Part shown: one piece after another, positions 25,268 to 36,700 of the stretch
How positions within the stretch are numbered: position 1 is the first letter of the stretch
How the letters are laid out: every line of letters begins with the position of its first letter
NCBI GenBank assembly: GCA_018398765.1
Contig: JAHBMJ010000455.1
Location: 50,367 to 114,366, forward strand
Direction: 5' to 3'
Length of the DNA: 64,000 nt
From: Chromera velia
Lineage: Eukaryota; Sar; Chromeraceae
Program-made: the position numbers and the translations under genes
Notes under the pieces: generated by a model
What the model saw: only the letters and a program-made list of their open reading frames with translations
Told to the model about the DNA's origin: nothing
The model's database searches: none

Positions 25268-26172
25268 GGGATATATACACCCAACCAGTTGGGTGAGTGC
25301 CTCGGGGGGGCATTTGGGGGGTCGGCCATAATTTGATTGCATGTTAGGCATGTCTTGCCTGCAATGCATGCATGCATAGGCAAATGGCAGGGGCTACGGC
25401 AACATGCGCAAAATATGATTTTCAGGACCGCGTATGAACATATATGTAATTAACTCCGTGCAAGTTATACTGAAAGGGCACGTATCATGAAGAGCGAAGT
25501 ATATAATATTATAATACGATCACGGCTCCATGTGAGTTGCTTGAAGGGCATATTTTAGAATGTGGGCAACACCGACTATAACGGAGACAGAACCGACTCC
25601 CCCCTCAAAAAATGAAAAAATACGTTATGCGGATACGTGCGATCTCAGGGCCTCTCGGCTGATCTCAGCAGAGCTGAGCTGCCTCCCGAGGTGATAAGTT
25701 CTTCTCACCTCTCCGGGCATGTATATATAAGATACATCCAACCAGTTGGGTAAGTGCCTCAGGGAGTCCTTTAAAGGGTCTGTAAATTTGATTGATGCAC
25801 ACTATCGGGGGCTTGGGCATGTCTTGTACAGGTGCATGCGTGCATGGGGTGGGGGCCACGGCCCAGATCCTTGGTGTTCAATCAGTTCGCATCTGTCCCT
25901 GCTAGTCCCTTCCTTGTACGGCCATGATTCCGGGCCATCAGGGTCTCTGTATCCACCTGTGTCCTTTCCTTTTGGGATTGGTGTTATGGTAGATCAATGG
26001 AGGAGGAGTTTCTATATATACCTCTGGCCTTCGTTCGTTTGTTGTCCGGAACGCGGAACTCCCTAGAGCCCCCTGTGCATGTCGTTTCTCTGGTGTCACG
26101 ACGTTTTTTCTGGAGTACGGGCCTCTGTTTCTGTTGCTTGTCACTTGTCTGGCTGGTGTTGCTCTCCATTCT

Positions 26173-26480
26173 AGCTTCAAAGGGGGAGTTGTTGTAACGA
26201 TTGTTTTAATAGAAGAAAAGTCTACATGTAGAGCCCACCAGAGTGAGCCTCCCTTCGTCCACCGTCAGCTAAGATATAAATAAGCCCGTTACAGCTAGTG
26301 AGAGTCGCTTTTTATCCACCGTCAGAGACGAAACCTCCCTTAGTCTATGTAGAGAGCTCCGGATCCTCAGATTATAACCCCTCCCTCAATTCACTTGGTG
26401 AGCCGGCTAGAGTGTGGGTCTCCCTTTACCCACCTATTTCCACCCCCACCCACTGGCAGTGACACACCTCTTCGAAAACG
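26173..26480 (+). mobile_element. Possible LTR of a copia-like element (3' side)
   Basis: A purine tract AAAGGGGGAG (26173-26183) is followed by TTGTTGTAACG, the usual order of a polypurine tract and the start of a 3' LTR in Ty1/copia elements. About 90 bp on, GATATAAATAAG resembles a TATA box as found in LTR promoters. No second LTR, integrase or RNase H frame was recognised, and the right end is arbitrary. Confidence 0.3.
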
Positions 26481-27188
26481 GAGCCTGACTACTCCTCAGT
26501 GACAAGACTGGTCAGAGACTCTCCATACTGTCAACACGCTGAAAGGGGATGTGCATGGGCAGTGGTTATAGGCTGTCACCATCCTGATACCCTTTTGATA
26601 ACAGGCTGCCGTTCTGATAAAAAATGTGATTTTGAGGGTAATTCTGATGTATCGATGGAGTCGGGAGCGCGGCGGGGCGCAGAGACAGTGGCGAACAGTA
26701 GTTTAGATTCTGAGGTGCGTGTCCTAGAGCTGAGCGGCCCTCTCTTTACCCTAGAGCTGGGCTTTCCAATCTCATATTTCTGAGGAGCGTGCTCTAGAAC
26801 TAAGCCGCCTTTCCTCCCGCTTTCTTCTGCCTTAAGACTGGGCTTTCCGAGCTCGTGTAGAGTGCGTGCATACTCTAGAGCTGAGCTGCGACATATGGAT
26901 GGAGAGGGAGATAGAGTTGGCGAGCGGATGGAGAAGGAGATGGAGTCGGTGTGTGGATAGAGAGAAAGATGGAGTTAGTGTGCGGATGGTAAGGGAAATT
27001 GGGTCGGGAGCGCGGCGGGGCGCTAGGGTGGGGCGCAGAGATAATGGCAGACAGTGGTTTAGATTCTGAGGTACGTGCCCTGGAGCTGAGCCGCCCTCTC
27101 TTTACCCTAGAGCTAGGCTTCCCAATCTCATATTTCTGAGGAGCATACTTTAGAACTAAGCCGCCCTTCCTCCCACTTTCTCCTGCTT

Positions 27189-28066
27189 TTGCATCCCGGC
27201 AGTGACCTGTGTGATAATGGACCCTATTTGGGGCTTTCAGATAGTAAAAAAATTAAAAACACTTTATATAGTAAAATTAAGCCTATATATAGCATGGTTA
27301 TGACTTTTTTAACATCTTTAAAGGTTTTTTACACATTCTAGCTTGTTTAGAAGTTTATATATTTACTTTAAAAAAGCTTTAAAAAGGCTTCCTAACTATA
27401 GGTGCAACATAGATGGGGGCAGGTCCCCTGGAGCGCAGGGGGAGTTCCTTAGATTGCCAATGCCTGAGACTGGCAATGCACAGGATCAATAGATAGAAAA
27501 CAACAATGCAGACAACGAAGACAATGCACAGCTTATGTCTCATGGCATTGCGGGGTTACTGGCAACATACAATGTGCTTAACGGGGCACTGTATGGTAGA
27601 CAGAGAGATCTGAGGGGGTGAGTGGGGGTGCCGGGTGGGGCGGCGGGCGGCGGTGGGGCCTTAGCGTCAGCACGGGGGCTGAGCGTATAATTTCGAAGGC
27701 TCACTAGATCTAAGCATACAATTTTGTGCGCTAAATGTTTGATAGATACTGGTATTTTTATGGAAACACCCCTAGCTAGCCTATATTTTTATCTCATGAT
27801 GATTGCCACCTCCATGATGTATACAGATGTGTATGTTGCCCCCATAGTTGGGAAACCTTTTTAAAGCTTTTTTAAGGCAAATATATAATCTTTTAAACAA
27901 GCTAAAACATGTAAAAGACCTTTAAAAGTGTTAAAAAAGTCATAACTATACTATATATAGGCTTAATTTTGCTATACAAAGTGTTTTAATTTTTTTACTA
28001 TCTGAGAGCCCCTTACGTACACAGGCGAAATAGGGTCTATTATCATATAGGTCACTGCCGGGATGC
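27189..28066. mobile_element. TIR element with about 225-bp inverted repeats
   Basis: The left arm (27189 to about 27412, starting GCATCCCGGCAGTGACCT) is repeated in reverse complement at about 27834-28066, ending AGGTCACTGCCGGGATGC. The arms are clearly homologous over their whole length, with one extra block of about 15 bp near 28005-28025 in the right arm. The interior (about 420 bp) has GC-rich GGGTGGGGCGGCGGGCGG and no open frame. It splits a satellite unit at the CTTAAGACTGGGC site, so empty copies exist at 26830 and 29610. Long inverted repeats recall Mutator-like or foldback elements. The target duplication is not clear. Confidence 0.8.
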
Positions 28067-28279
28067 GTTAAGGCTGGGCTTTGCAACCTTGTATGGAGTG
28101 CGTGCATGCTCTAGAGCTGAGCTGCAACGTATGGATGGAGAAGGAGATGGAGTCGGCATGCGGATGGAGAGGGAGATGGAGTCGGCGTCTGGATGGAGAG
28201 GGAGATGGAGTCGGTGTACGGATGGCGAGGGAGACTGGGTGGGGAGCGCGGTGGGGCGTAAAGACAGTGGCAGACAGTG

Positions 28280-29478
28280 CATGGTTTGCCCTGTTTGGAT
28301 AGATAAACTACTATGATAGATGCCCTACATACTCTAGGGTAATCTGAGTAAATGTTATTAAAATATTAAGTATTTTTTTTTTTTTTTTAAACACTAGGCA
28401 TTATTTTAGTAAAATGAAAAAAATTCTATAAATTTTCTCAGTATATCTCATAGTAACATCTACGATAATATATGATACAACAATAGAAGATAAAATTGTT
28501 TTAAAGTAATTGTATACTCCATAAAGATTGTTTAGAGTGATATAAGCTTGATTAAACGAATTTATAGATAGATGCTAACTTCGAGAAAGTTCAGGACGTC
28601 TCTCATTTACAACGATTGACAAAAGAACGACAAGGGTGTGCAAGAGACGAACTCATGTAACAACGGCCGGCAGCGATGTGCATGCAGCCTGGAATTAACT
28701 GTCAATTCAAGCTTGACAGAGATTTGATTGTTGTGTTTGGTTGTATTTCCCACAGTGGCTGAGGGGGGTAGGGATCTAGGGTGAGGATGCGGAAGCATTC
28801 TTTGAATCCAAAGAAGGTAGATAGACCAGTCGTCAATTTACCCCCAATAGAGTGATTGGTTTTGCAAGACGGTTGCAAGAATGGGGTGGACCGGGGGGCT
28901 GGTGGAAGTAGAATGATCGTACAAAGTACGTATATTACAAAGTAATAGAATGGATATGTGACTGCTCTCCCCATCATCAGGATGCAATTCAGTATTGGAC
29001 GGCAGCTCATATTAAGGAAGTTGGGGGCATTTTGTCCAGGTTTCACATCATAAAGTGGGCTATAATAACAGGTTTTCTCCATGATTCGAACGTGATGAAT
29101 GAAGAAGAGAAAAAAGAAATTGTAGATCCGGAATTGAGATTGATTCAGCCTGAGTTTGGTGCTGAGTAAATGATGAGATTCCTGTCTGATCGATGTCTCA
29201 GGTCATACATACTCATATATCTCTTCATTATAAGTTAATTTATTTCTATTGTTAAAACAGTGAACTGCTAAAACTATACTAATCTTGATGCTATAAAAAT
29301 GCTAGGCATTTTTTATTTTTACTATAGTGTATGCTTTAGCATGATTTTAGAAATACTGAGCACCTACAGTATAACATATTCTAACTGCCCTAGTGTTTCC
29401 TTAGTAAATTTTATTTAAATGCTAGTGTAATTTTAGTATTTACCTAGTAGTTTGTCTGTCTAAACAGGGCAAACCGTG
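28280..29478. mobile_element. CACGG-ended TIR element, long copy (1.2 kb), in satellite
   Basis: The inverted ends read CA(T/C)GGTTTGCCCTGTTT and its complement, continuing through about 30 bp to AAACTACTA. It is flanked by TG on both sides (28278-28279 and 29479-29480). The uninterrupted satellite at 27050 reads CAGACAGTGGTTTAG, which supports a 2-bp target duplication. The outer 320 bp on each side match the shorter copy at 45349-45967. An extra block of about 575 bp (about 28600-29175) is present only here. The short-TSD, CAC-starting ends suggest a CACTA-related group; this is an inference. Confidence 0.8.
28891..29170 (+). other. Open reading fragment inside the long CACGG element
   Basis: A plus-strand frame of about 88 codons ends at TAA (29167-29169). 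It has a coding-like composition near its end (MNEEEKKEIVDPELRLIQPE). It starts after a TAG that could serve as a splice acceptor. No family was recognised. It lies in the block missing from the short copy, so it may be captured host sequence or part of an ancestral element gene. Confidence 0.3.
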
Positions 29479-30292
29479 TGGTTTAGATTCTGAGATGCGT
29501 GCCCTGGAGCTGAGCCGCCTTCTCTTTACCCTAGAGCTGGGCTTCCCAATCTCGGATTTTTCTGAGGAACGTGCTTTAGAACTGAGCCGTCTTTCCTCCC
29601 GCTTTCTCCTAGCTTAAGACTGGGCTTTCTAACCTCGTGTGAAGTGCGTGCATGCTCTAGAGCTGAGCTGTGACGTATGGATGGAGAAGGAGATGGAGTC
29701 GGTGTGCAGATAGAGAGGGAGATGGAGTCAGCGTCTGGATGGAGAGGGAGATGGAGTCAGTGTGCGGATAGAGAAGGAGACTAGAGAAGGAGATAGAGTC
29801 GGCATGTGGATAGAGATGGAGATGGAGACGGCGTCTGGATGGAGAAGAAGATAGAGTCGGCGTCTGGTTGGGGAGGAAGATAGAGTCAGCGTGCAGATAG
29901 GGAGGGGAATAGGGATAGCGTTTGAATGGAGAGGGACTCTGAGATGGAGTCAGCGTGTAGATGGGGAGGGAGGTGGAGTTGGGGTATGGATGGGGAGGGA
30001 GATGGAGTCAGCGTGCAGATGGTGGAGGGAGATGGAGTCGGCATATGGATGGAGTCTCAGAGGGAAATGGAATAGGCATGCGGATGGGGAGGGAGATAGA
30101 GTTAGCATATAGATGGAGAGGGAGATGGAGTCAGTATGTGAATGGAGAGAGAGCTAGATGGAGTTAGCGTGCGGATGGAGAGGGAAATGGAATAGGCGTG
30201 TAGATGAGGAGGGAGATAGAGTCGGCGTACAAATAGAAAAGGAGATAGAGTCGGTGTGTAGATGGAGAGGGAGATCAAATTCAACATGGATG

Positions 30293-30625
30293 TGCAGTGC
30301 CTTAGAGCTGGGCCTGTTGTTGACTACGTATGTAAATGTGGAGTGCCTTAGAGTTGAGTCAGACCCTCCTGTTGACTGCGTATTTGAATGTACAGTGCCC
30401 TAGACTTAGGCCTCCTGCTGACTACGTGTTTATAAATGTGTAGTACCTCAGAGTTGGGCCTTCTGCTGACTGCATGTTTAAATGTGTAGTGCCTTAGAGT
30501 TGGGCGTCCTGCTGACTGCGTGTTTAAATATGCAGTGCCCCAGAGTTGGGCCTCCTACTAACTGCGTATTTAAATGTGCAGTGCCCTAAAGCTGGGCCTC
30601 TTGCTGACTGCGTGTGAGATAGTGT
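30293..30625. repeat. Tandem array, about 47-bp unit, about 7 copies
   Basis: The unit contains GCAGTGCC(C/T)(T/C)AGAG, TTGGGCCTCCTGCTGACTG and CGTGTTTAAATGT. Starts are near 30296, 30340, 30393, 30441, 30488, 30533 and 30580. It follows directly on the expanded 29-bp subarray. Confidence 0.8.
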
Positions 30626-30899
30626 GAGAATAATATTCGGTGGTGATGCAACATGCTTGTTTGGAGTTCTCTCTTTCTCGCATGAGTTGGTAATCCGCCT
30701 TAGCCTGTTTTTCCTCAATGAACAGTTCTGCATGTCAGAGGTTTTTTGTCCAGGGCCACCTTAGGGAGCGGGCCGACAGACTACATATAGATAACCAGAC
30801 ACGTGATTTGCACCGGGTAATGCCGAGCAGTTGCGTGATGCATGCATATGGGGTGGAGGTACTACCCGGACGGGCAGAAGCTCCTATACCCTCCCTTTA

Positions 30900-30943
30900 A
30901 TACCTAATACCTAATGCATGCATGCATATGTAGATATCGATCG

Positions 30944-30974
<31 letters not shown>

Positions 30975-31285
30975 GCATGCATGTGCATGCGATCGCCCCC
31001 GCTGCATGCATGCATATATATATGCAGTCTGGAAAAAATATATATATGCATTCTTCTTTAGTGTCTCTCTGGTCCTTTGTCGGGCCAGTATGCATCGCGT
31101 GCATGTATCGGTCGGAATTCGAACAGCATGCATGCATGCATGCATGTAAAAAAAAAACTTATAATTATATATATATATATATATATATAATTCGCCGCGC
31201 GACGCGTATATATGTATATATATAAAAAAATTGGCGGCCGGCCGGGATGATCTGTATCACATGCATGCATGCATATATATCAGAA
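30900..31285. repeat. (GCAT)n and (AT)n simple-repeat cluster upstream of the LRR gene
   Basis: GCATGCATGCAT runs (30916-30928, 31003-31015, 31128-31146, 31260-31274) alternate with AT runs (30945-30972, 31163-31190). The motif TGCATGCA recurs several times within 550 bp upstream of the LRR start codon. It may be regulatory or simple expansion. Confidence 0.7.
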
Positions 31286-31453
31286 TTTAGGTTTTGTGTG
31301 TGTCTACAGTTTCAATTGAGGATCGAAAACAGGAGTCTCTCCACGCAAAAGGATTCTGCTCGCAACAAAGAAACGAACCCAGATCCTGTTTCTGAGTGCC
31401 AGAAAAGCACATGAAGAAAGAGGGGCTAGAAAGAAACAGAGGAAGGAAAGAAG

Positions 31454-33170
31454 ATGACGACCACTGTGGACACAGAAGACAGGTTTGGCCTTGCAGTCCG
31501 ATCGCTGGCTGCCAATGTTGGAGGTCTGCATGCTGTGGACTGTCTTGAACTTTCCGGGACAAGCACCAAGAAGTTGACAGACGATCACTTGAAGACCCTA
31601 ACAGAAGCCTTGAAGAAAAGCGAAAAGTTTGAGGGCTCCCTTGACCTCTCTTCCAACTCGATTACTGACCTTGGAATCCTCACCTTGACAACCGGCTTGA
31701 AAGAGATTATCAGCACAGCAGCAGAGAGTGGTAAGCCCTGTGTGAAGGTTACAGGCCTCAACCTATCAAACTGCAAGAATGTAGGTGACAGGGGTGCTCA
31801 GCTTTTGGCCTCCGTGCTTGAAATCTCCCCTTTCCTCACCAGCGTGGACGTCAGGGGCACGGGCATCGGTGACGAAGGCGTAACAGCGCTGTGTGATGCA
31901 GTGCGCCTGCAGAGAACCGCGCGCTCTCTGTCCCTGGGGGTGGTGGGCCGAGATGGTCTCCGTGTGGTGATCGACACTCTACGGAGTGTGAAGAGTCTGG
32001 AGACACTCAGACTGACTGCCAAGGATGTCGAGAGGGTGGCTGCATACAGGGAGAGTCTCAGCCCTGAGGACTTCAACGTAGCAGATTATGTCAGACAGAA
32101 GTCAGAAGATGAGGAAGAGGAAGAAGAGGGAGCTGGCGAGGGAGAGGAAGAGGAGGGAAGCAAAACAAAGAAGGGAGGGTTTGGAGCGACTCTTCCTCCT
32201 GATGATGTCCTGTCTGTCACGTCAGAAGACGCAGACAGAATTTATGCAGAGGCCCCAGGCATGCTCAGCAGAGAAACCAACACTCTGCCAGAGGGTCTCT
32301 TGACCTTTGATGACCTCAAGGCCCTGCAGCCTGAGGTCTATGCTCTCTCTGACGCACAGTTGCCTCTTTACCTCCTGCTCCGGGATCTGGTCCGTGCGGC
32401 AGACAGCTGCCCCCGCCTGACGGAGATAGGTGTGCAGATCAAACCCGTGGGCAAGGGGGGCGATCCCATTCGAGTGGTGGGTTCGATTACGAATGCGACA
32501 GAGACGGAATACCCCGATGAGTGCGAGAGAACGACAAAGCTGTTCCCCTCCATTGGCAAAGACCTCCGACAGGTCTGTGTGGACCACCTGAGGGGAATGC
32601 TGGAGAAGGAGCAGGCCTTGAGACTGGATGAGTCCATCACACAGGGCGAGTACGTGAAGAAACTCGCAGAGGAAATCATCAGAGGTACGTCTGTCATCGG
32701 AACAAAACGGGAGCTAGGGGAAGTTTGTCGGACGAGGGAGGACGAATTCTCGTCCTTTCTCCTTACAATTTTTCCTTTGACACACACACGCACGCCTACA
32801 TGCAAACAGATATAGGCATTCAGCATGCACGCAGCTAGAGCTGCCTAGAGAAGGTTGCAACTAGGCTCTCTGTGTGACCTCACACAGGGTTGAAGAAAGC
32901 GGTGCAGAATCCCACCTGAGTTCAGTTCACTGTGCTGCAGTTCCTGATTGCTTTTCTTCCTGCATGTCTGTTGATTCTCTGATTGCCTGCCATTGAGATT
33001 GTTGGGTGGTTTTGTGTGCGCATTTTCTTTTCATCTCCAAAAGGCAATGAATGAACGAATGAATGAATGAATGAGCCGATCAATTTTCCATTTGTAGAGC
33101 CTTTCATGTCACTGAGGGGCTCATTGTCGAATTGGATCCTGTTTCTGACTGATGAGGCTTCTTTTTTCGT

Positions 33171-33202
<32 letters not shown>

Positions 33203-33246
33203 TTTTTTTTTCTTTTTTTTTTTCTTTCTTTTTTTCTTTCCTTCTT

Positions 33247-33288
<42 letters not shown>

Positions 33289-33755
33289 ATTCTTTCCCTC
33301 TCTTTGCCTTTCTTTCTTTCTTTCTTTCTTTCTTGCTTTCTTTCTTTTCTTTCTTTCTTTCTTTCTTTCTTTCTCTCTGTCTGTCTGTCTGTCTGTCTCT
33401 CTGTCTGCCTGTCTTCCTTTGTTCCGTTGTTTCTTTCTTTGTGTCGTATTGACACCGGTAGTGCCAATAGATGCGTTTCATACGCGTCAGTATGTTTTGC
33501 TTAGCTTCATAGTAGACATGTATATGTCCTTCCTTCTGTTCAGGTATCCCGGAGGAGGAGAGTCACTCGTTCCTTCCTCTGAGGTCGTACGTGAACAGGT
33601 CTCTCCGTCACACCCTGTCAGAGGGCCTGTACGCCCTCCAGAAGTGCAAAGCGAGGGGGAACGCCGCAGTGCAGTCTCCTGCAGGAGAGCTGGCCTTCCT
33701 CTCCTACTTCGTGGACAAGCGGACACAGAACCCCGACTTTCAGGTGCTGGGCTAA
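31454..33755 (+). CDS. Leucine-rich-repeat protein, 2 exons
   Basis: Exons 31454-32684 and 33544-33755 join in phase 1 (donor GTACGT, acceptor TTCTGTTCAG) and give 480 residues ending in TAA. Residues about 60-175 contain repeats of ribonuclease-inhibitor type (LDLSSNSITDLGI, LNLSNCKNVGDRGA, VDVRGTGIGDEGV), which form an alpha/beta solenoid used for protein binding. A strongly acidic Glu/Gly segment (about 213-240) follows. The C-terminal half is mostly helical with no recognised family. The start ATG (31454) follows an A-rich leader and is the first in the frame. There is no signal peptide or membrane segment, so it is probably cytosolic. Function is unknown. Confidence 0.8.
33160..33425 (+). 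repeat. Polypyrimidine (CTTT)n/(CT)n/(CTGT)n tract in intron
   Basis: About 260 nearly uninterrupted pyrimidines on the transcribed-sense strand (TTTC, TC and TGTC units) fill the middle of the LRR gene's only intron. A mirror-symmetric polypurine/polypyrimidine tract of this length could form triplex DNA. Confidence 0.9.
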
Positions 33756-36700
33756 GAGAGATGAGGAGGGCAAGGGGGCAGAAGGAAATGGGCATGTGCA
33801 GATGGCTCGGGAAGTTCCAAGGGAAAGTCGAGGATCCATATATGTTATTTTAGAGGAAAATATTCATTTGAAGGACTACAGAGGGTTCAAAACGGAACTC
33901 CATTTCGTTATTCACTGGCACTTCTTTATAAAAAACAACTATTCTAACTTTGAATACACCATACATGGCCTATGATCAACTTAAATTATAAACAAAAACG
34001 TACATAAAGCAAAAGTTGTTCAAAAGTGATTTATTGATCAATCAGTTGTATTTTAAGCTTAGTTTAAGTCAGAATTCGGGTCTCACCTCCAAAATAATTC
34101 CTTTTGAGGAATTTTGGGTCCTCTGTGAACTCCTAACCTCGCAGGATCCCACCGAGGAATTCCTAGCAACGTCCGGTAGTCTTCCATAGGCTACCCTCCC
34201 GGGCGCCCAGAATCTGTATTGCTAAGGGAACGTTGCTTTTCAGTGTAGAGCCTACTCCTACACCAGAATGAACTTACAGAGAATGCCTCCCATCCACATT
34301 AAAGCTCCTTCTGGTGGTCTTGTACGGTGCTGCTGTACAAAGATACCACAGAGAGCCAGGTCCATGGTATATTGACGCTAGGACTACCAGGTCTGGCTAG
34401 AACGTCCACAACATATCCGTGCATCCTCTGACTCATAGACGTGAATGTGATCGAACTGATTGATCGAATTAACGCGCACGGGATGTGTGTGGACATGAAT
34501 GACTTGCGTATGCACCAAAGACACATTCACGTCTCATGTATTGCGCGGCGGCGTGCCCTAGCTTGCAGAGCCGAGCGGGGGCGCGATCGTGGGCGAAAGG
34601 ATATAGAGATATAATCTCACACACCCCCTCTTAAGCCCCACGAACCCAAAACAAAACAACTCCACACACACCTCTCGGGGAGAGGGGACAGGACAAGCTT
34701 CCTCCATTCCTTTATTATGAGTCTTGTCTCCAGATCAAGACACAGCATGCACACGCAGTCTTCTCTTTCCTCAACTGCGCCGTTTGCCGGTAGGAGGCGA
34801 TCGACCAATTGACCTCTTGCATGTATGCATAAACTTCTGTCTAACATGGTTCAAGCCTCCCTGAAACTCTGTCCTGCCTCTCTAGGAAACGATGCCACTC
34901 TCTGTGTGTGATGGGAGCAGACAGTAGAGAACGAAAAAACAAATAACCCGGGCCTTGCTCGAACGAATTCCCCAGCCACTTAGGCTGGGTTCTCACTGAC
35001 ACATACATTTACGCAGCCATGCAGTGAATTAATGCATTTATCCTTCAACAGCCCTCCTCACTCTGACGAACAAAGAAGGAGGCAGACTAAAGGCCTCCCC
35101 GAACAAGGCTGTTGAAGGAAGGACTTTTGACATCCCTCCCCTGCCTTCGTAACGGCAAGGAAACCAACATGCTTCCAGAGTAGGGATGCAAAAAGCAAAA
35201 AAGATCTAAGCTCCGTTGATGAGTTAGTGGAGCCACCCAGGCTCCACACCCTTTTTCCCCTTTGCCTTTGCCTCTGTGTGGTGATAAGGACAGACCTGTC
35301 CAAACTACGCACACGCTTCTTCTTTCATATGCCTAAGTACCTCTTACTTTCCTGCCTGACTGCCGCATCCCACAGCATACCTGCTGAAGTCCGCAGCCCC
35401 ACCCTGCCAGAGCGCCTTCGCGCTGGCCCTACCTTCATTCATCAACCCTGTATGCGGCCTTGCTAAGGAAGTCAGAATGAAAGAGGGGAAAGCACGGGAC
35501 TAACAGAAAAACAAGTTGTCTATCTACTCTATTTGATTGGCTTCCGCCCCTCCTGGTACCCTGCTTCTCTGACTGCTCCAGGAGCTTGCATTCGGACGTA
35601 AGGGGAGAGATGGACAGAAAGTGATAGAGGCAGGAGGAAAAGGCAAATCAAGACAACAGACATCAATAAACGAACGGCACCCGGTTAGACCTATCGGAAG
35701 GAGACGCCTGGCGGTATACCATCTGGCTCAACGCAGAAGCTTGTGCAAAGACGGCTGGCTCCACCAAAGCTCCCATCAACTCCCGTTCTGTGAGGGGGAG
35801 AGGCGATACCCAGAGAACCCAGAGGGCCTCCCGAGCACCGACATCCCCCTGCAGGGAGAAGAAGCAGAAGGGACAAAGAGACATCCACGGCTATCACGTT
35901 GCTTCTTTTCTTTTCTCATTAAAACAGACATCTCTCTCTCTGAAGATTTGTTCTCTCTTTGCCCTTCCTCTATTCATTTTCTCTTCATCTCTTCCAGTCT
36001 CTTTTTTTCAAAGGAGGAACCTAGGTCGAACATAAAACCTTTCAAAGCAGCAGAGAGAAACGAGAAGGAGAGAGCGAATGAAGGCCTAGAATAAAGGCAT
36101 CCCTCGTGCACTCGTGCTCTCAGCCACACAAGGGGTCTGACTCACAAGCCACGCGCAAAGCAAAACCAAGAGATTCTGAAGCAGAGAGAGAAGAGAAGTC
36201 ACTCTTCCAAAAGGGGTTCCAGAAGTTCCAAATGCGCGGCATATGTGGCGCTCGACTTGTTGTTCTCGCGGTCCGCCTCTTTAACGCTTAGCTTTGCAAT
36301 GAGCTCAATCCCTCCCCCAAGTTTAGTGCAGGGGCGCAAGGGCGGTCAAAAACAGTCACGGGCATGCATAGGCATAAGCGCATGGCGGCGGCAATCAGGC
36401 AGTCCTCTGCCCGTCTTGCATGTTGGCGATGTAGGGGTAGACAATCGACTTTGGATACTCATCTCGATGAAAAGACTCAGTAGTCTGAGACTCATCGAGC
36501 ATGTCCGTGACTGTATAGGAGGAGGGAGAGAAGGGAAAACTAGGCGCTGCATACTGCTCTACTGACTGATGCCTTGCATTCTCTTTTATCCCTCTTCTTT
36601 AACACACTCACATGGCATTAATTTTCTTATCAATCACGCTTCAATTCATGTACTACAACACATTCAAATATACACTCTCTTACACTCTACATTTTTTATT

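Larger units (their letters stand above)
24099..26640. other. Repeat-rich intergenic region with GC islands and GCATGC runs
   Basis: There is no supported gene. The region contains TGCATGCA runs (24239-24290, 24385-24400, 25200-25222, 25363-25378), GC-rich GGCGCCGGGTGGCGCC islands in opposite orientation (24290-24326 and 25131-25169), an AT dinucleotide run (25233-25265) and one ambiguous base at 24523 next to a G-run. Two diverged copies of a segment starting CCAACCAGTTGGGT(G/A)AGTGCCTC lie near 25281 and 25738, which suggests an old duplicated repeat. Confidence 0.5.
26649..30290. repeat. Higher-order satellite, about 350-bp unit, three or more copies, two insertions
   Basis: Each unit runs through the same ordered landmarks: GGAGCGCGGCGGGGCG; CAGACAGTGGTTTAGATTCTG; GCCCTGGAGCTGAGCCGCC; CTTTACCCTAGAGCTGGGC; CTTAAGACTGGGC; GCGTGCATGCTCTAGAGC; then a subarray of a 29-bp motif (GATGGAGAGGGAGATGGAGT...). 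Unit 1 is about 26650-27000. Unit 2 starts near 27000 and is interrupted by a long-TIR element (27189-28066). Unit 3 starts near 28230 and is interrupted by a CACGG element (28280-29478). In the last unit the 29-bp subarray is expanded to roughly 20 copies (29680-30290). Open frames here are by-products of the repeat. Confidence 0.85.

Noticed and set aside
25746-26197. Possible retrotransposon coding end before the LTR-like sequence
   Set aside because: No polymerase, RNase H or integrase motif could be seen; only the purine tract and LTR-like start were kept, at low confidence.
29891-30403. Open frames with repeated MESACGWR-like segments
   Set aside because: They arise from the 29-bp satellite repeat (GATGGAGAGGGAGATGG...), whose length is not a multiple of three but lacks stops.
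33067-33853. Long frames rich in Phe/Leu/Ser at the LRR intron
   Set aside because: Produced by the polypyrimidine microsatellite.
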